Origin: Roseibium algicola
GTDB taxonomy: Bacteria; Pseudomonadota; Alphaproteobacteria; Rhizobiales; Stappiaceae
Length of the DNA stretch: 64,000 bases
Assembly: GCF_001999245.1 (NCBI RefSeq)
Contig: NZ_CP019630.1
Coordinates: 868,001-932,000 of the forward strand
Reading direction: 5' to 3'
Part shown: in pieces, positions 42,118-50,874 of the stretch
Numbering within the stretch: the stretch's first letter is position 1
Layout of the letters: every line of letters starts with the position of its first letter
Translations under genes and position numbers: made by a program
Notes under the pieces: model-generated
The model's input: only the letters and a program-made list of their open reading frames with translations
The model's database searches: none
Told to the model about the DNA's origin: nothing

Positions 42118-43410
42118 ATGAAACAGACCATCGGACTTGATTTCGGCACCTCAAATACGGTCGCGGTTTCGGCGCAGGGTGTGGGCGCGACTGCGCCGAT
42201 CAGCTTTGTTGATGGCAATGAAAGTTTCACATCGCTTCCGACCGTTCTCAGTTTTCTCGACCGGGGGCCGGCCAAGGCGCTGAATGCGGAGGTCGGGCCC
42301 TGGGCAATCCGGCAGTTTCTGGAGAGCTTTGGAGACGTGCGGTTCATCCAGTCGCTGAAGACCTTTGCGGCGAGCCGCGTTTTCAAGGGTACCGGAGTTT
42401 TTGGGGTCCGGTTCGAGTTTGAAGATCTGATGGCGACGTTTCTGCAGCGGGCTTTCGAGCGGGCCGGCGCTGCGTTTGATCCCGCGGCAACCCGGCTCGT
42501 TGTAGGCCGGCCGGTGGAGTTTGCCGGGCACAATCCGGATGAAGAGCTGGCGATGGAGCGGTATCGCAAGGCGTTTCAGAAGGTTGGGTTTGAGGACATC
42601 CTCTTTGTTATGGAGCCTGTCGGGGCAGCCTTTTCCTATGCGCAATCGCTGGAACAGGACACGACCATCCTGGTTGCCGACCTTGGCGGCGGCACGACCG
42701 ACTATTCGATCATGCGATTCGAGACCGAAGCCGGGCACCTGAAAGCGACGCCACTTGGCCGAGGCGGGGTGGGCATTGCCGGTGACACGTTCGACTATCG
42801 CATCATCGACAATGTGGTGCTGCCGAAGCTCGGCAAGGGCACCAACTACCAGAGCATGGGCAAGATCCTGGAGATCCCGCCCAACCTCTTTTCCAACTTC
42901 GCCCGCTGGCACATGCTGTCGATTTTCAAGACCTCAGACGACTTCAAGGAAATGAAAAAGCTGCTGCGCTACTGCGTGGAACCGGAGAAGATCGAGCTTT
43001 TCATCGATCTGGTGGAAGAAGACCAGGGCTACCCGCTCTATAAGTCTGTCTCGGAAACCAAGGCCCTGTTGTCATCTGCAGACGAGGCGGAGCTGACCTT
43101 TGCCCCGCTCGGTTCGGACTTCCGGGCAACTGTGAAACGTGCGGACTTCGACGGCTGGATTGCGCCTGACCTGAAGAAGATGGACCTGGCGCTGGATGTC
43201 ACGCTGGAAAAGGCCAGTTTGAGCGAAGCTGACATCGATCGGGTGTTCATGACCGGCGGTACCTCCTTCGTGCCTGCCGTGCGCTGCCAGTTTGCGGAGC
43301 GCTTCGGCCAGGAGCGGATTTCCGGCGGCAACGAGCTGACGTCTGTTGCCAACGGCCTTGCCCTGATCGGGGCACGCACGGACGCGGCCGATTGGGCACT
43401 TGCCGCCTGA
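42118..43410 (+). CDS. yegD: Hsp70-family protein (YegD-like)
   Basis: 430 residues, nucleotide-binding fold only. Phosphate-1 loop IGLDFGTSNTVA, phosphate-2 VADLGGGTTDYSIM, adenosine motif VFMTGGTSFVPAV. It lacks the substrate-binding domain of DnaK, as YegD does. Function unknown, possibly a chaperone-like ATPase. ATG 42118 follows AAAGGGA; the open frame before it is not coding in style. Confidence 0.85.
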   Translation: MKQTIGLDFGTSNTVAVSAQGVGATAPISFVDGNESFTSLPTVLSFLDRGPAKALNAEVGPWAIRQFLESFGDVRFIQSLKTFAASRVFKGTGVFGVRFEFEDLMATFLQRAFERAGAAFDPAATRLVVGRPVEFAGHNPDEELAMERYRKAFQKVGFEDILFVMEPVGAAFSYAQSLEQDTTILVADLGGGTTDYSIMRFETEAGHLKATPLGRGGVGIAGDTFDYRIIDNVVLPKLGKGTNYQSMGKILEIPPNLFSNFARWHMLSIFKTSDDFKEMKKLLRYCVEPEKIELFIDLVEEDQGYPLYKSVSETKALLSSADEAELTFAPLGSDFRATVKRADFDGWIAPDLKKMDLALDVTLEKASLSEADIDRVFMTGGTSFVPAVRCQFAERFGQERISGGNELTSVANGLALIGARTDAADWALAA

Positions 43411-43479
43411 GTTCGCCTGCCCGGATCCGGCGGAACGAGCCTGACCGACGGAAATCAAAAGTTCAAACGGCCCTCTCCG

Positions 43480-43830
43480 TCAGAAACCCGACGGCACCTG
43501 AAGCCACAGTAATACGTCAACGGCGTCTCCGGCTGCGATCTTCTCTTTCTTGCGCACGGCCGACTTGACCGGCAACAGGAAGGAGCCGGACGCCTTGTCC
43601 GGCCAGATGGTGGTGCTCCATTCGGCCTCGCCGATCCGCGCCTTTACCTTGATCATGCCCCAGGCGCCGCCTTTACGGCTTCCTGTGAAAAACCGGATCT
43701 GATCGGCGCAGGCCTGCGGTAACGTCACGAAGGTCCAGCCGCCTGGACCGGCGGACAGCCATAGTTTGCCGGTAAAATCCAGCCGGTCGAGCATGAAGTT
43801 GCAGCCTCTGTCCTGCCAGGCCTGGGTCAT
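43480..43830 (-). CDS. DUF1905 protein
   Basis: 116 residues: FTGKLWLSAGPGGWTFVTLPQACADQIRFF, then GMIKVKARIGEAEWSTTIWPDK, then SFLLPVKSAVRKKEKIAAGDAVDVLLWL. This is the small beta-barrel DUF1905 fold, function unknown. ATG 43830 with GGAAG upstream; an internal ATG at 43794 is possible. Convergent with the Hsp70-like gene. Confidence 0.78.
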   Translation of the reverse strand: MTQAWQDRGCNFMLDRLDFTGKLWLSAGPGGWTFVTLPQACADQIRFFTGSRKGGAWGMIKVKARIGEAEWSTTIWPDKASGSFLLPVKSAVRKKEKIAAGDAVDVLLWLQVPSGF

Positions 43831-43860
43831 GTCGCTTCCGTCTGGCAGGTCTGAGCGACG

Positions 43861-44379
43861 TCAGTCAATCAGATTGATATCCGCCATCAGGTCTCCTGCC
43901 GTTTCCTGAAGTGCGTCGCTCAGGCTTGCAGGGTCCAGTCCACCTGGCAGGCGCAGGTCGGCAGATGCCTTGAACAGGGCCTCTCCCTGCATCGAGCCGG
44001 AGACGACTTCCGTTTCCAGATGCTCGATGCTGACACCCTTTTCGGAAAGAACGCGGGTGATATCCCGCAAGATGCCCGGGTGGTCCTGGGAGACGAGATC
44101 CAGATGAGCGGAAGCGCCTTCCGGCAGCTCTGCACCGGTCTGGTCGGAGCGCAGCGTGATATCGATGCCATCGGCGGAAAGAGCTTGCAGCTTTTCCACC
44201 AGTTCGTCCGCATGCAGCCCCTCGATCGCGATGCGCACGATGCCTGCAAATTCGCCGCCGAGGCGGGCCATGGAGCTTTCGATCCAGTTGCCACCAGTGC
44301 CGGCGATGATTTCCGCCATCCGCTCGACCAGGCCTGGCCGGTCCTTTGCAATGACCGTGAAAACAAGATGAGTTTGCAT
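43861..44379 (-). CDS. ACT-domain protein (GcvR-like)
   Basis: 172 residues with two ACT domains: HLVFTVIAKDRPGLVERMAEIIAGTGGNWIESSMARLGG and ASAHLDLVSQDHPGILRDITRVLSEKGVSIEHLETEV. Such proteins sense small ligands and, in E. coli, GcvR represses the glycine-cleavage system through GcvA. ATG 44379 is the better start over 44397. Divergent from the haem-motif phosphatase gene. Confidence 0.82.
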   Translation of the reverse strand: MQTHLVFTVIAKDRPGLVERMAEIIAGTGGNWIESSMARLGGEFAGIVRIAIEGLHADELVEKLQALSADGIDITLRSDQTGAELPEGASAHLDLVSQDHPGILRDITRVLSEKGVSIEHLETEVVSGSMQGEALFKASADLRLPGGLDPASLSDALQETAGDLMADINLID

Positions 44380-44579
44380 GATGCCCCGCTTGCGCATTGG
44401 AACTCGACCATCCTACTAGACAGCCTCAACGTGCTGAAAACAAGACTGCAAAATCTTATCTCCAGCTGTGGCCGTTGCGGCAGACAACCGTCATAATGGC
44501 GAAATTGATCGGGTTTCCCTTCAGGCTTCCTTGCCGATCCGCATTCCGTTTCAATTCATACTGAAAATCAGGTTTCCCC

Positions 44580-46142
44580 ATGAAGCAGACAGAACCCCGC
44601 CGCGTCGACAAATTCTGGCTCACGCTCATCGAACGACCGGCGGTTTTTCTGGTTCTGGTGCTTATCGGGCTTGGCATGTTGCCTGTTGCCGTGTGGATGG
44701 ACCTGCGCGCCATTTCAGATGCCTCCCTGCGCTCGCAGGCGGTTGACCTGGACCAGGCCATCGGCAAGATCCGGACCTATTACGCGCAAAACGTGATCGC
44801 CCGGGTTCAACAGGCGCCGGGCGACATCACCCCGACACACGAATATCACGAAACGCCAGGCGGCATTCCGATTCCCGCCACGCTCTCCATCGAACTTGGG
44901 GAAGTGATCGGCGGCAACGACCATAATCTGCAATACCGATTCGTGTCGGATCTGCCGTTCATGGAGCGCGGGTCACATAACCTGACACCTTTCGAGATCA
45001 AGGCACTGAACGATTTCAGACAGAGCCGTGATCCTGCAGACCTGGAGATTGCCTACGAAGGATCGATCTTCGACCGAAAGATCCAGATCGCCTCCCCCGT
45101 CTTGATGGGCGAGGCCTGCGTTTCCTGCCACAACAGCCACCCGGAAAGTCCCAAGACCGACTGGAAGACGGGCGACGTGCGTGGCCTTCAGGCGATCACC
45201 ATCAGCCAACCCATTGCCGCAAACCTCTGGTCGTTCAAATACCTGCTGCTTTACTTCGGCTGTGCAGGGGCGATCGGTGCTGCGGTCACCGCCCTGCAAT
45301 GGCACCAGGCAACGCGGTTTCACCGGATGAACGTCAATCTGGAGCACGCGAATTCGGAAATCGCGCATCTCAACAAGCAGCTGACGTCCGAAAACCTTCG
45401 ACTGGGAGCGGAAATTGAAGTCGCAAGGCAGATCCAGATGATGGTGCTGCCGACCAAGGATGAGCTTGGCGGCATTCATGAACTGGAGATCGCGGCCTTC
45501 ATGGAACCGGCGGACGAAGTTGGCGGCGACTATTACGACGTGCTGCAGTTGGACGACAAGGTGAAGATCGGCATTGGCGATGTGACCGGCCATGGCCTTG
45601 AAAGCGGTGTTCTGATGCTGATGGTTCAGTCCATCGCCGTCGCCCTGCAGGAACGCGGGCCGTCAGATCCGCGCCAGTTCCTGGTTGCACTCAACAGCGC
45701 CATCTGCCGCAACCTGAAGCGCACCCGGACCGACAAGCACCTGACGCTGTCCTTCCTCGATTTCGAACCGAACAAGGTAACCTTGTCGGGCCAGCACGAG
45801 GAACTGATCATTCTGCGCGACAACGGCCAATGCGACATCGTCGATACGGTCGATCTCGGCTTCCCCATCGGACTTGATGAAGACATCGAACCGTTCATCG
45901 AAACCAGGGAACTGGCTTTCGGCCCCGGAGATCTCATCATTCTTTATACGGATGGCGTGACCGAAGCGGAAAACCCGGACGGTGTGCTGTATGGTCTGGA
46001 TCGCTTGGTCGCAAGTGCCCGCCGCCACGCTGCACCAAAGGCCGGGCGGGTGCTGGAAGGCATCCTGGCGGACCTCAAGGCCCATATCGACACACAAACG
46101 GTTCATGACGACATTACGCTGATGGTGATCCGGCACAAGTAA
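44580..46142 (+). CDS. Membrane PP2C-type (SpoIIE) phosphatase with haem-c sensor domain
   Basis: 520 residues. A first helix (about 20-40), a periplasmic DUF3365/Tll0287-like domain ending in a covalent haem motif C180-V-S-C183-H184, a second helix (about 219-240), a short coiled coil (NLEHANSEIAHLNKQLTSENLRL) and a cytoplasmic SpoIIE/PP2C Ser/Thr phosphatase (EPADEVGGDYYDVLQL; IGIGDVTGHGLESG; ILYTDGVTEAEN; HDDITLMVI) with metal-binding Asp residues. It should sense redox state or a gas (NO, O2) at haem and switch an anti-sigma-factor type partner. No partner kinase or antagonist is beside it. Confidence 0.85.
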   Translation: MKQTEPRRVDKFWLTLIERPAVFLVLVLIGLGMLPVAVWMDLRAISDASLRSQAVDLDQAIGKIRTYYAQNVIARVQQAPGDITPTHEYHETPGGIPIPATLSIELGEVIGGNDHNLQYRFVSDLPFMERGSHNLTPFEIKALNDFRQSRDPADLEIAYEGSIFDRKIQIASPVLMGEACVSCHNSHPESPKTDWKTGDVRGLQAITISQPIAANLWSFKYLLLYFGCAGAIGAAVTALQWHQATRFHRMNVNLEHANSEIAHLNKQLTSENLRLGAEIEVARQIQMMVLPTKDELGGIHELEIAAFMEPADEVGGDYYDVLQLDDKVKIGIGDVTGHGLESGVLMLMVQSIAVALQERGPSDPRQFLVALNSAICRNLKRTRTDKHLTLSFLDFEPNKVTLSGQHEELIILRDNGQCDIVDTVDLGFPIGLDEDIEPFIETRELAFGPGDLIILYTDGVTEAENPDGVLYGLDRLVASARRHAAPKAGRVLEGILADLKAHIDTQTVHDDITLMVIRHK

Positions 46143-46203
46143 GCGGGCAGCATAGGCCGCAGCTTGCTGCCGCACACTGCGATCAAAATTTTGGAGGCGT
46201 GTC

Positions 46204-46234
46204 ACCCCGGATAAGCGCAGCGCCAATCCGGGGT
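46204..46234. repeat. REP-like palindrome between convergent genes
   Basis: ACCCCGGAT (46204-46212) and ATCCGGGGT (46226-46234) form a perfect 9-bp stem, with an inner GCGC-A-GCGC that can extend pairing. The motif 'CCCGGAT-aagcgcagcgc-ATCCGGG' is a widespread proteobacterial REP type. It lies between convergent genes and may also act as a bidirectional terminator. I see only one copy in the window. Confidence 0.65.
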
Positions 46235-46287
46235 AACAGCAATGTTGAGGAGCAGAACAGTGGCCTCTTCAGTCGCCCTTTACGTCG

Positions 46288-47688
46288 TCATCCGATGGCC
46301 TTTCTCAGAACCGGCACGCGTTTGACAACAAGATAGTCCAGCGCCAGCACGCTCAATAGCGTGATGCCGACCAGCGGAAAGGCCAGGGAGACGGCCAGCA
46401 TCAGGATCATCGCGCAGCGCCAATGCGGCAGGTCGTCCGGCGATTTCGGTGCAAAAACCCGAAGGGCGGAACCTTTGGGCCGTCGCAGCCACCACATGAC
46501 AAGCCCGCTGACGCAAAGGAAAATCACCGACAGGCAGAATAAGGTGTTGAGCACCACGTTCCAGAGCCCCATGTCGCCTTCATGAAAGGCGATACCGATG
46601 GCCATGCCCTTGGCCGGCAGGGAATAATCCGCAAAACCGACATCAGCCAGGATCCGCCCGGTGTATTGATCGATATGCACCGTGCGGTCGACCATCGGGT
46701 TCTCTGAGTCGTTGCTCATGGAATCCTGGTTGATGGTCCAGACACCGGTTTCATTGCCGGGAAGGTTCACCCGGAACCGCCCTTCAAAGCCGATTTTCCG
46801 GCCGAACGCGGCAATACTGTCCAGATCAATAGGCGTTCCGGCAGCAATCGCGTCGGTGCCGGCATCAGAGCCGGACATCGGCATGCTTGTCTGTTCCAGC
46901 CCCCAGGGAACGTCCTTTATCGAGCCATGGTTCATCGAGGCGTGGGTGTCGTCGGACAGAGGCACGTTCGACCATTTTTCGGCTGGAAAGGTGCTCCAGG
47001 CCTGAACGAATTTCTCGCCCCAGACACCGGCCCAGGAGAGACCACTGACCAGGAAGACCAGCAGGATGAGAGAAACATAGGCGCCGATCATCTTGTGCAG
47101 GCTCTTCCAGAGCGCACGACCATTTGCGCGAAGATCCGGCACAAGAGCATTTCCACTGCCTGCCCGTGGCCACCACAGATAAAGACCGGTCACGATCAGC
47201 ACGATGGCAAGGCCGGCTGCGATTTCGATCAGACGATCACCAAGATCGCCGACCAGCAGCGTCCCGTGAATGTCGTTCAGTAGGTCATACCAGCCGTCAC
47301 GCCGGATCCAGCTCTCAACGACCGAGCCCGAATAAGGATCAACTGCCACCATGTAATTGGTGCCAGCGTCGTTGACGCGGAAGACATTGGCTCCGTCGGC
47401 GGTCTTGGCGCCGATCCATTCCACCAGGCTCGCGCCCTGCCCGCGCGTTGCCAGCGCAGCGCCGGCCTGCTGCGACAGCGCCACTGGTTCGCCGGCAATT
47501 GCAACCTTGATGTATTCCCCGTCGCGGCCATCAAGAACAGAAATAAACATCATCAAAAGGCCGGTGACGGCCAGCATGATCAGAAACGGCACAACATAAA
47601 GACCGGCGTAAAAGTGCCAACGCCAGGCAGCCAGGTAAAATCGGCTGGGGGTCGACGCATTTACAGCGTCCGAAGGGATGTTGCTCAT
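46288..47688 (-). CDS. PepSY-associated transmembrane protein
   Basis: 466 residues, four main membrane helices: WHFYAGLYVVPFLIMLAVTGLLMM, the SAGLAIVLIVTGLYLWWPR region, YVSLILLVFLVSGLSWAGVWGEKF, and a C-terminal helix pair with VVLNTLFCLSVIFLCVSGLVMWWLRR. This is the PepSY-TM family, often next to TonB-dependent receptors and thought to work as an iron or other metal reductase. The next gene in the same direction is a DUF2946 protein, a frequent companion. No receptor is in the window. Confidence 0.83.
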   Translation of the reverse strand: MSNIPSDAVNASTPSRFYLAAWRWHFYAGLYVVPFLIMLAVTGLLMMFISVLDGRDGEYIKVAIAGEPVALSQQAGAALATRGQGASLVEWIGAKTADGANVFRVNDAGTNYMVAVDPYSGSVVESWIRRDGWYDLLNDIHGTLLVGDLGDRLIEIAAGLAIVLIVTGLYLWWPRAGSGNALVPDLRANGRALWKSLHKMIGAYVSLILLVFLVSGLSWAGVWGEKFVQAWSTFPAEKWSNVPLSDDTHASMNHGSIKDVPWGLEQTSMPMSGSDAGTDAIAAGTPIDLDSIAAFGRKIGFEGRFRVNLPGNETGVWTINQDSMSNDSENPMVDRTVHIDQYTGRILADVGFADYSLPAKGMAIGIAFHEGDMGLWNVVLNTLFCLSVIFLCVSGLVMWWLRRPKGSALRVFAPKSPDDLPHWRCAMILMLAVSLAFPLVGITLLSVLALDYLVVKRVPVLRKAIG

Positions 47689-47773
47689 GGGATCTCCACA
47701 CCCGAGTGCGTCCGTGCGGCAAAAGCCGGACAGACCTCGGGTTCAAAACGAGTTCAGATAAGGTTCGGAAAGA

Positions 47774-48148
47774 TCACGCGTTGAGCGGCGGTGCGCGGGC
47801 AAAGTTGCGGCCGCGCGGCGTGCTGGAAGCCCAGACCTTTGCAGGGAGAAAAACCGGTTGGCGGGAGATCTCTTCCTGCACGAAAAGGAAAGGCACCCTG
47901 TCAGGCGCAGCAAACGCACCGACACCGGCAAAGACGCAATGGCGGGAGGCCTTTTCCGCAGGGCTATCCTCGTCGGAACCCGGCGGAATTTCTGCACCGT
48001 TCGCATCCAGCGTAACAGTGCGAAGGCCCTCGGTGGTACACAGCGTGACGGTAAAACCGCCATCCGCGCGCACGTCCGGCATGTACCCCTTGGGCACAAG
48101 CGCCGTGACCAGAAACGGCAGCAGAAGCAGTAGCCTGGCTGCCGCCAT
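47774..48148 (-). CDS. DUF2946-like small exported protein
   Basis: 124 residues from ATG 48148 (a GTG at 48181 with GGGGTAAG upstream would add 11). A hydrophobic start MAAARLLLLLPFLVTALVPKGYMP, then FTVTLCTTEGLRTVTLDANG, then an acidic linker and a late Cys (HCVFAGVG). This is the DUF2946 pattern (LVP-G-MP ... LCT--G). Function unknown; such genes accompany PepSY-TM and metal-uptake genes, as here. Confidence 0.65.
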   Translation of the reverse strand: MAAARLLLLLPFLVTALVPKGYMPDVRADGGFTVTLCTTEGLRTVTLDANGAEIPPGSDEDSPAEKASRHCVFAGVGAFAAPDRVPFLFVQEEISRQPVFLPAKVWASSTPRGRNFARAPPLNA

Positions 48149-48554
48149 AAGGTCCGGATGTTTTCGCCGGAAATTTTCCACGCCCCACTTACCCCGAATC
48201 GAGACAGGTTGATCACTAATCCAAAGGGATGACAAAGACAAACCGGTTCTTTTCGGGGAGCCGCAAGACGCAACGATTGCCGGTTTCAGACCATGGCTGC
48301 CTCGTGCCAATGGATGTCGCTTTCATGCTTGATCCGCTATGGCCACTCCCCTAAGGTGCGCCCACCTGACGGCGTCCCGTGGAGGGACTGAAAGCCATTC
48401 CGGATGAGGTTGACCCAAGCAGGGGACCAAGGCCGGAGCTGTCCAAGGCATCTGCAGATCAACCGGCTCCGCCGGCTTTTGCGCGTGTTTGCTTTCATTC
48501 TTCCCGACGCCTGTTGCCACGCTGCCGATCCGGCATCAGCCACTGGGGAGAGAC
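48149..48554. other. Leader region before the cobalamin cluster
   Basis: 406 bp without a convincing gene. CCGGC-TCC-GCCGG at 48463-48475 followed by CTTTT is a weak terminator-like hairpin, about 75 bp before the first gene. I looked for the cobalamin riboswitch B12 box and its GCCACTG partner on both strands and did not find them. Confidence 0.45.
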
Positions 48555-48794
48555 ATGATCAGACGGACCATCCTTGCAGGCCTTGCCGCCGCGCTGCCTA
48601 CCTCCGCCTTTGCCCATGGGGGCCATCTTGGCGAACTCGCCGGTCATTCCCACTGGGTCGGGGTCGCAGCCCTTGCCGGTGCCGCGCTCGTCGCCGGCAT
48701 CATCGCCCTCAAAGACAAGAAGCAGAAAAAAGCCGAAGACGCGCCTGAAGCCCGTCCGGAAGACGACGAGACTGCCGGAGAAGCTGCTCAATGA
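48555..48794 (+). CDS. Small exported His-containing protein (DUF6732-like)
   Basis: 79 residues: signal-like MIRRTILAGLAAALPTSAFAHGGHLGELAGHSHWV, a membrane helix (VAALAGAALVAGIIAL), and a charged tail. His-Gly-Gly-His and HSH near the start could bind metal. It resembles the DUF6732 type small proteins beside B12 genes; that name is from memory. The stop overlaps the CbiX start (ATGA), so it belongs to the cobalamin operon and may help cobalt supply. Confidence 0.65.
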   Translation: MIRRTILAGLAAALPTSAFAHGGHLGELAGHSHWVGVAALAGAALVAGIIALKDKKQKKAEDAPEARPEDDETAGEAAQ

Positions 48795-49954
48795 GCGAAA
48801 AACTCGGACTGATGATCTGCGGCCATGGCAGCCGCAACAAGGGTGCCGTAAAGCAATTTGCACAGCTGGCGAAAGGCCTGACGGCTCGCTTCCCCGATTG
48901 GCCGGTGGAATACGGATATCTGGAATTCGCCAACCCGGTCATTCATGACGGACTGAACAAGCTGCGCGAGGCCGGCTGCACCCGCGTTCTGGCCGTGCCG
49001 GGCATGCTGTTTGCCGCAGGTCACGCCAAGAACGACATTCCCTCGGTCCTGAACACCTATCAGGCCATGCATCCGGAGATGACGATCTCCTATGGCCGGG
49101 AACTGGCCGTCGACACACGCATGGTGAAAGCCGCCGCTGCCCGTGTTCAGGAAGCGATCGACGCTGCCGACAGCGATGTTCCGCTGCACGAGACCCTGCT
49201 GATGGTGGTCGGGCGCGGTGCTTCCGATCCGGACGCGAACTCCAACGTCTCCAAGATTACCCGCATGCTTTGGGAAGGCTTCGGTTTCGGCTGGGCGGAA
49301 ACCTGCTACTCCGGCGTCACCTTCCCCCTGGTCGGCCCCGGTCTCGAACATGCGGCAAAGCTCGGCTACAAGCGCGTCATCGTGTTCCCCTATTTCCTGT
49401 TCACCGGCGTACTGGTCCAGCGGATCTATTCGACCACGGAAGAAGTTGCCGCCAAACATCCGGAAATCGAATTCCTGAAAGCCGGTTATCTGAACGACCA
49501 CCCGCAGGTGATCGACACGATGGCCGATCGGGTGCAGGAGATCCTGCAGGGCGCAAATCTGATGAACTGCCAGATGTGCAAGTACCGCGAACAGGTCCTT
49601 GGCTTCGAAGCCGAAGTGGGTCTGGCCCAGGAAAGCCACCACCATCACGTGGAAGGCCTCGGCGCGGAAGCAGAATGCAAGCTGTGTGACGAGATCTGCA
49701 CCGGAGCCTGCGAAAAGCAGGTGCAGGCGGGTGGTCATCATCACCACGACCATGGTCATCATCATCACGATCACTCCCATGACCATGGGCATGATCACGC
49801 GCATCATCATGGCCACTCTCATGATCATTCGCACGAGCATGGGCATAGCCACGGGCACGGGCACGGGCACGGGCATGATCACGATCATCACCACCACCCC
49901 TACCCGCACGCAGACCATCCGCACGGCCCCCGGTCGTTGAACCGCGGAGACTGA
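48791..49954 (+). CDS. cbiX: Sirohydrochlorin cobaltochelatase with Fe-S motif and His-rich tail
   Basis: 387 residues. Two CbiX-type halves: CGHGSRNKGAVKQF with His12 and FAAGHAKNDIPSVLN with His78 in the first, and VVGRGASDPDANSN in the second. MNCQMCKYR (258-265) is the M-x-C-x2-C Fe-S motif described for CbiX, and a further Cys set CKLCDEICTGACE follows at 296-308. Residues 316-378 are nearly half His (a polyhistidine-like tail), probably storing cobalt. It inserts Co2+ into sirohydrochlorin at the first step of the early-cobalt pathway. Confidence 0.9.
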   Translation: MSEKLGLMICGHGSRNKGAVKQFAQLAKGLTARFPDWPVEYGYLEFANPVIHDGLNKLREAGCTRVLAVPGMLFAAGHAKNDIPSVLNTYQAMHPEMTISYGRELAVDTRMVKAAAARVQEAIDAADSDVPLHETLLMVVGRGASDPDANSNVSKITRMLWEGFGFGWAETCYSGVTFPLVGPGLEHAAKLGYKRVIVFPYFLFTGVLVQRIYSTTEEVAAKHPEIEFLKAGYLNDHPQVIDTMADRVQEILQGANLMNCQMCKYREQVLGFEAEVGLAQESHHHHVEGLGAEAECKLCDEICTGACEKQVQAGGHHHHDHGHHHHDHSHDHGHDHAHHHGHSHDHSHEHGHSHGHGHGHGHDHDHHHHPYPHADHPHGPRSLNRGD

Positions 49955-49961
49955 GGCTGCC

Positions 49962-50618
49962 GTGAGCACCGAAACCATGCCGTCCTACGACTATGAAAAG
50001 GACCCGGCGGCGATTTACCGCCAATCCTTTTCAATCGTGCGGTCGGAAGCAGAACTGTCTCATCTACCCGACGGGCTGAAACCGGTCGCGGTGCGTCTGA
50101 TCCACGCCTGCGGCATGACAGACCTTCCGCAGGATCTTGCCTGGTCGGAGGATATCCTGTCTGCCGCGCAGGATGCCTTCGCGCGGGCCGCACCCGTCTT
50201 TTGCGATGTGGAGATGGTGGTGCATGGCGTCATTCGCTCCCGTCTTCCGACTGACTGCGACGTGGTTTGCACCTTGAATGACCCCGCGGTTCCGACCCTT
50301 GCCAAAGAGCTCGGCACGACCCGCTCGGCTGCCGCGGTGGAGCTCTGGCGCGACAGGCTGGAGGGAGCCATCGTTGCGGTTGGCAATGCGCCGACGGCTC
50401 TCTTCCATCTGCTTGAAATGATTGCCGCCGGCGGACCGAAACCGGCGCTGGTTCTGGGGTTCCCGGTCGGGTTTGTGGGCGCCGCGGAATCCAAGGAGGC
50501 TCTGATCTCCAATCCGTTCAAGGTACCCTTCCTGGCTGTTCGCGGCCGCAGGGGCGGATCGGCCATGGCTGCCGCCGCAGTCAACGCTCTTGCCGCCGGC
50601 CTGCCGGAGGAAACGTAA
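49962..50618 (+). CDS. cobH: Precorrin-8X methylmutase (CobH/CbiC)
   Basis: 218 residues from GTG 49962. Conserved CobH segments: SYDYEKDPAAIYRQSFSIVRSEA, RLIHACGMTDLP, PTALFHLLEMIAAGGPKPALVLGFPVGFVGAAESKEAL (active-site part), and RGRRGGSAMAAAAVNAL. Moves the C11 methyl to C12 to give hydrogenobyrinate or cobyrinate. Starts 7 nt after the cbiX stop. Confidence 0.92.
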   Translation: MSTETMPSYDYEKDPAAIYRQSFSIVRSEAELSHLPDGLKPVAVRLIHACGMTDLPQDLAWSEDILSAAQDAFARAAPVFCDVEMVVHGVIRSRLPTDCDVVCTLNDPAVPTLAKELGTTRSAAAVELWRDRLEGAIVAVGNAPTALFHLLEMIAAGGPKPALVLGFPVGFVGAAESKEALISNPFKVPFLAVRGRRGGSAMAAAAVNALAAGLPEET

Positions 50619-50619
50619 G

Positions 50620-50874
50620 ATGGCCGGAGGTCCGCCGAAAGACGACGAGAAACCAACCGGATTGAAATCCGTCGGCGGCAAAAAGCCTCTGCGGTCACGC
50701 GGTTTCCTGTCCCAGCCGGGAGGTTCGGTCAAGACGCCTGCGGACGGCAGTGGTGACCAGCCGGTCCATCACCGGTCACGGGGTGCCCGGCAGGTATCGC
50801 CAAGCAGTAGCGGCACGCCACAGGACCTGTCGGTAAAACCGGTGATCAAACCTTATCGTCTGGAGGACAAATGA
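50620..50874 (+). CDS. 84-residue basic protein between cobH and cobL, unknown
   Basis: Low-complexity, Lys/Pro/Gly/Ser-rich, with no membrane segment or motif I can name (start MAGGPPKDDEKPTGLKSVGGKK). It is real by context: the ribosome site GGAGGAAACG precedes ATG 50620, 1 nt after the cobH stop, and its own stop overlaps the cobL start as ATGA. Translationally coupled in the middle of a B12 operon; could be a small accessory or partner protein. Function unknown. Confidence 0.6.
   Translation: MAGGPPKDDEKPTGLKSVGGKKPLRSRGFLSQPGGSVKTPADGSGDQPVHHRSRGARQVSPSSSGTPQDLSVKPVIKPYRLEDK

Noticed and set aside
48311..48554. Cobalamin riboswitch before the cob operon
   Set aside because: Neither the B12 box (AGTCAGGAGACCTGCC type) nor the GCCACTG and GCAACTG elements are present on either strand.
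48788..49978. Long minus-strand frame opposite cbiX
   Set aside because: Kept open by the His-rich repeats on the other strand; its Val/Met-rich translation is an artefact.
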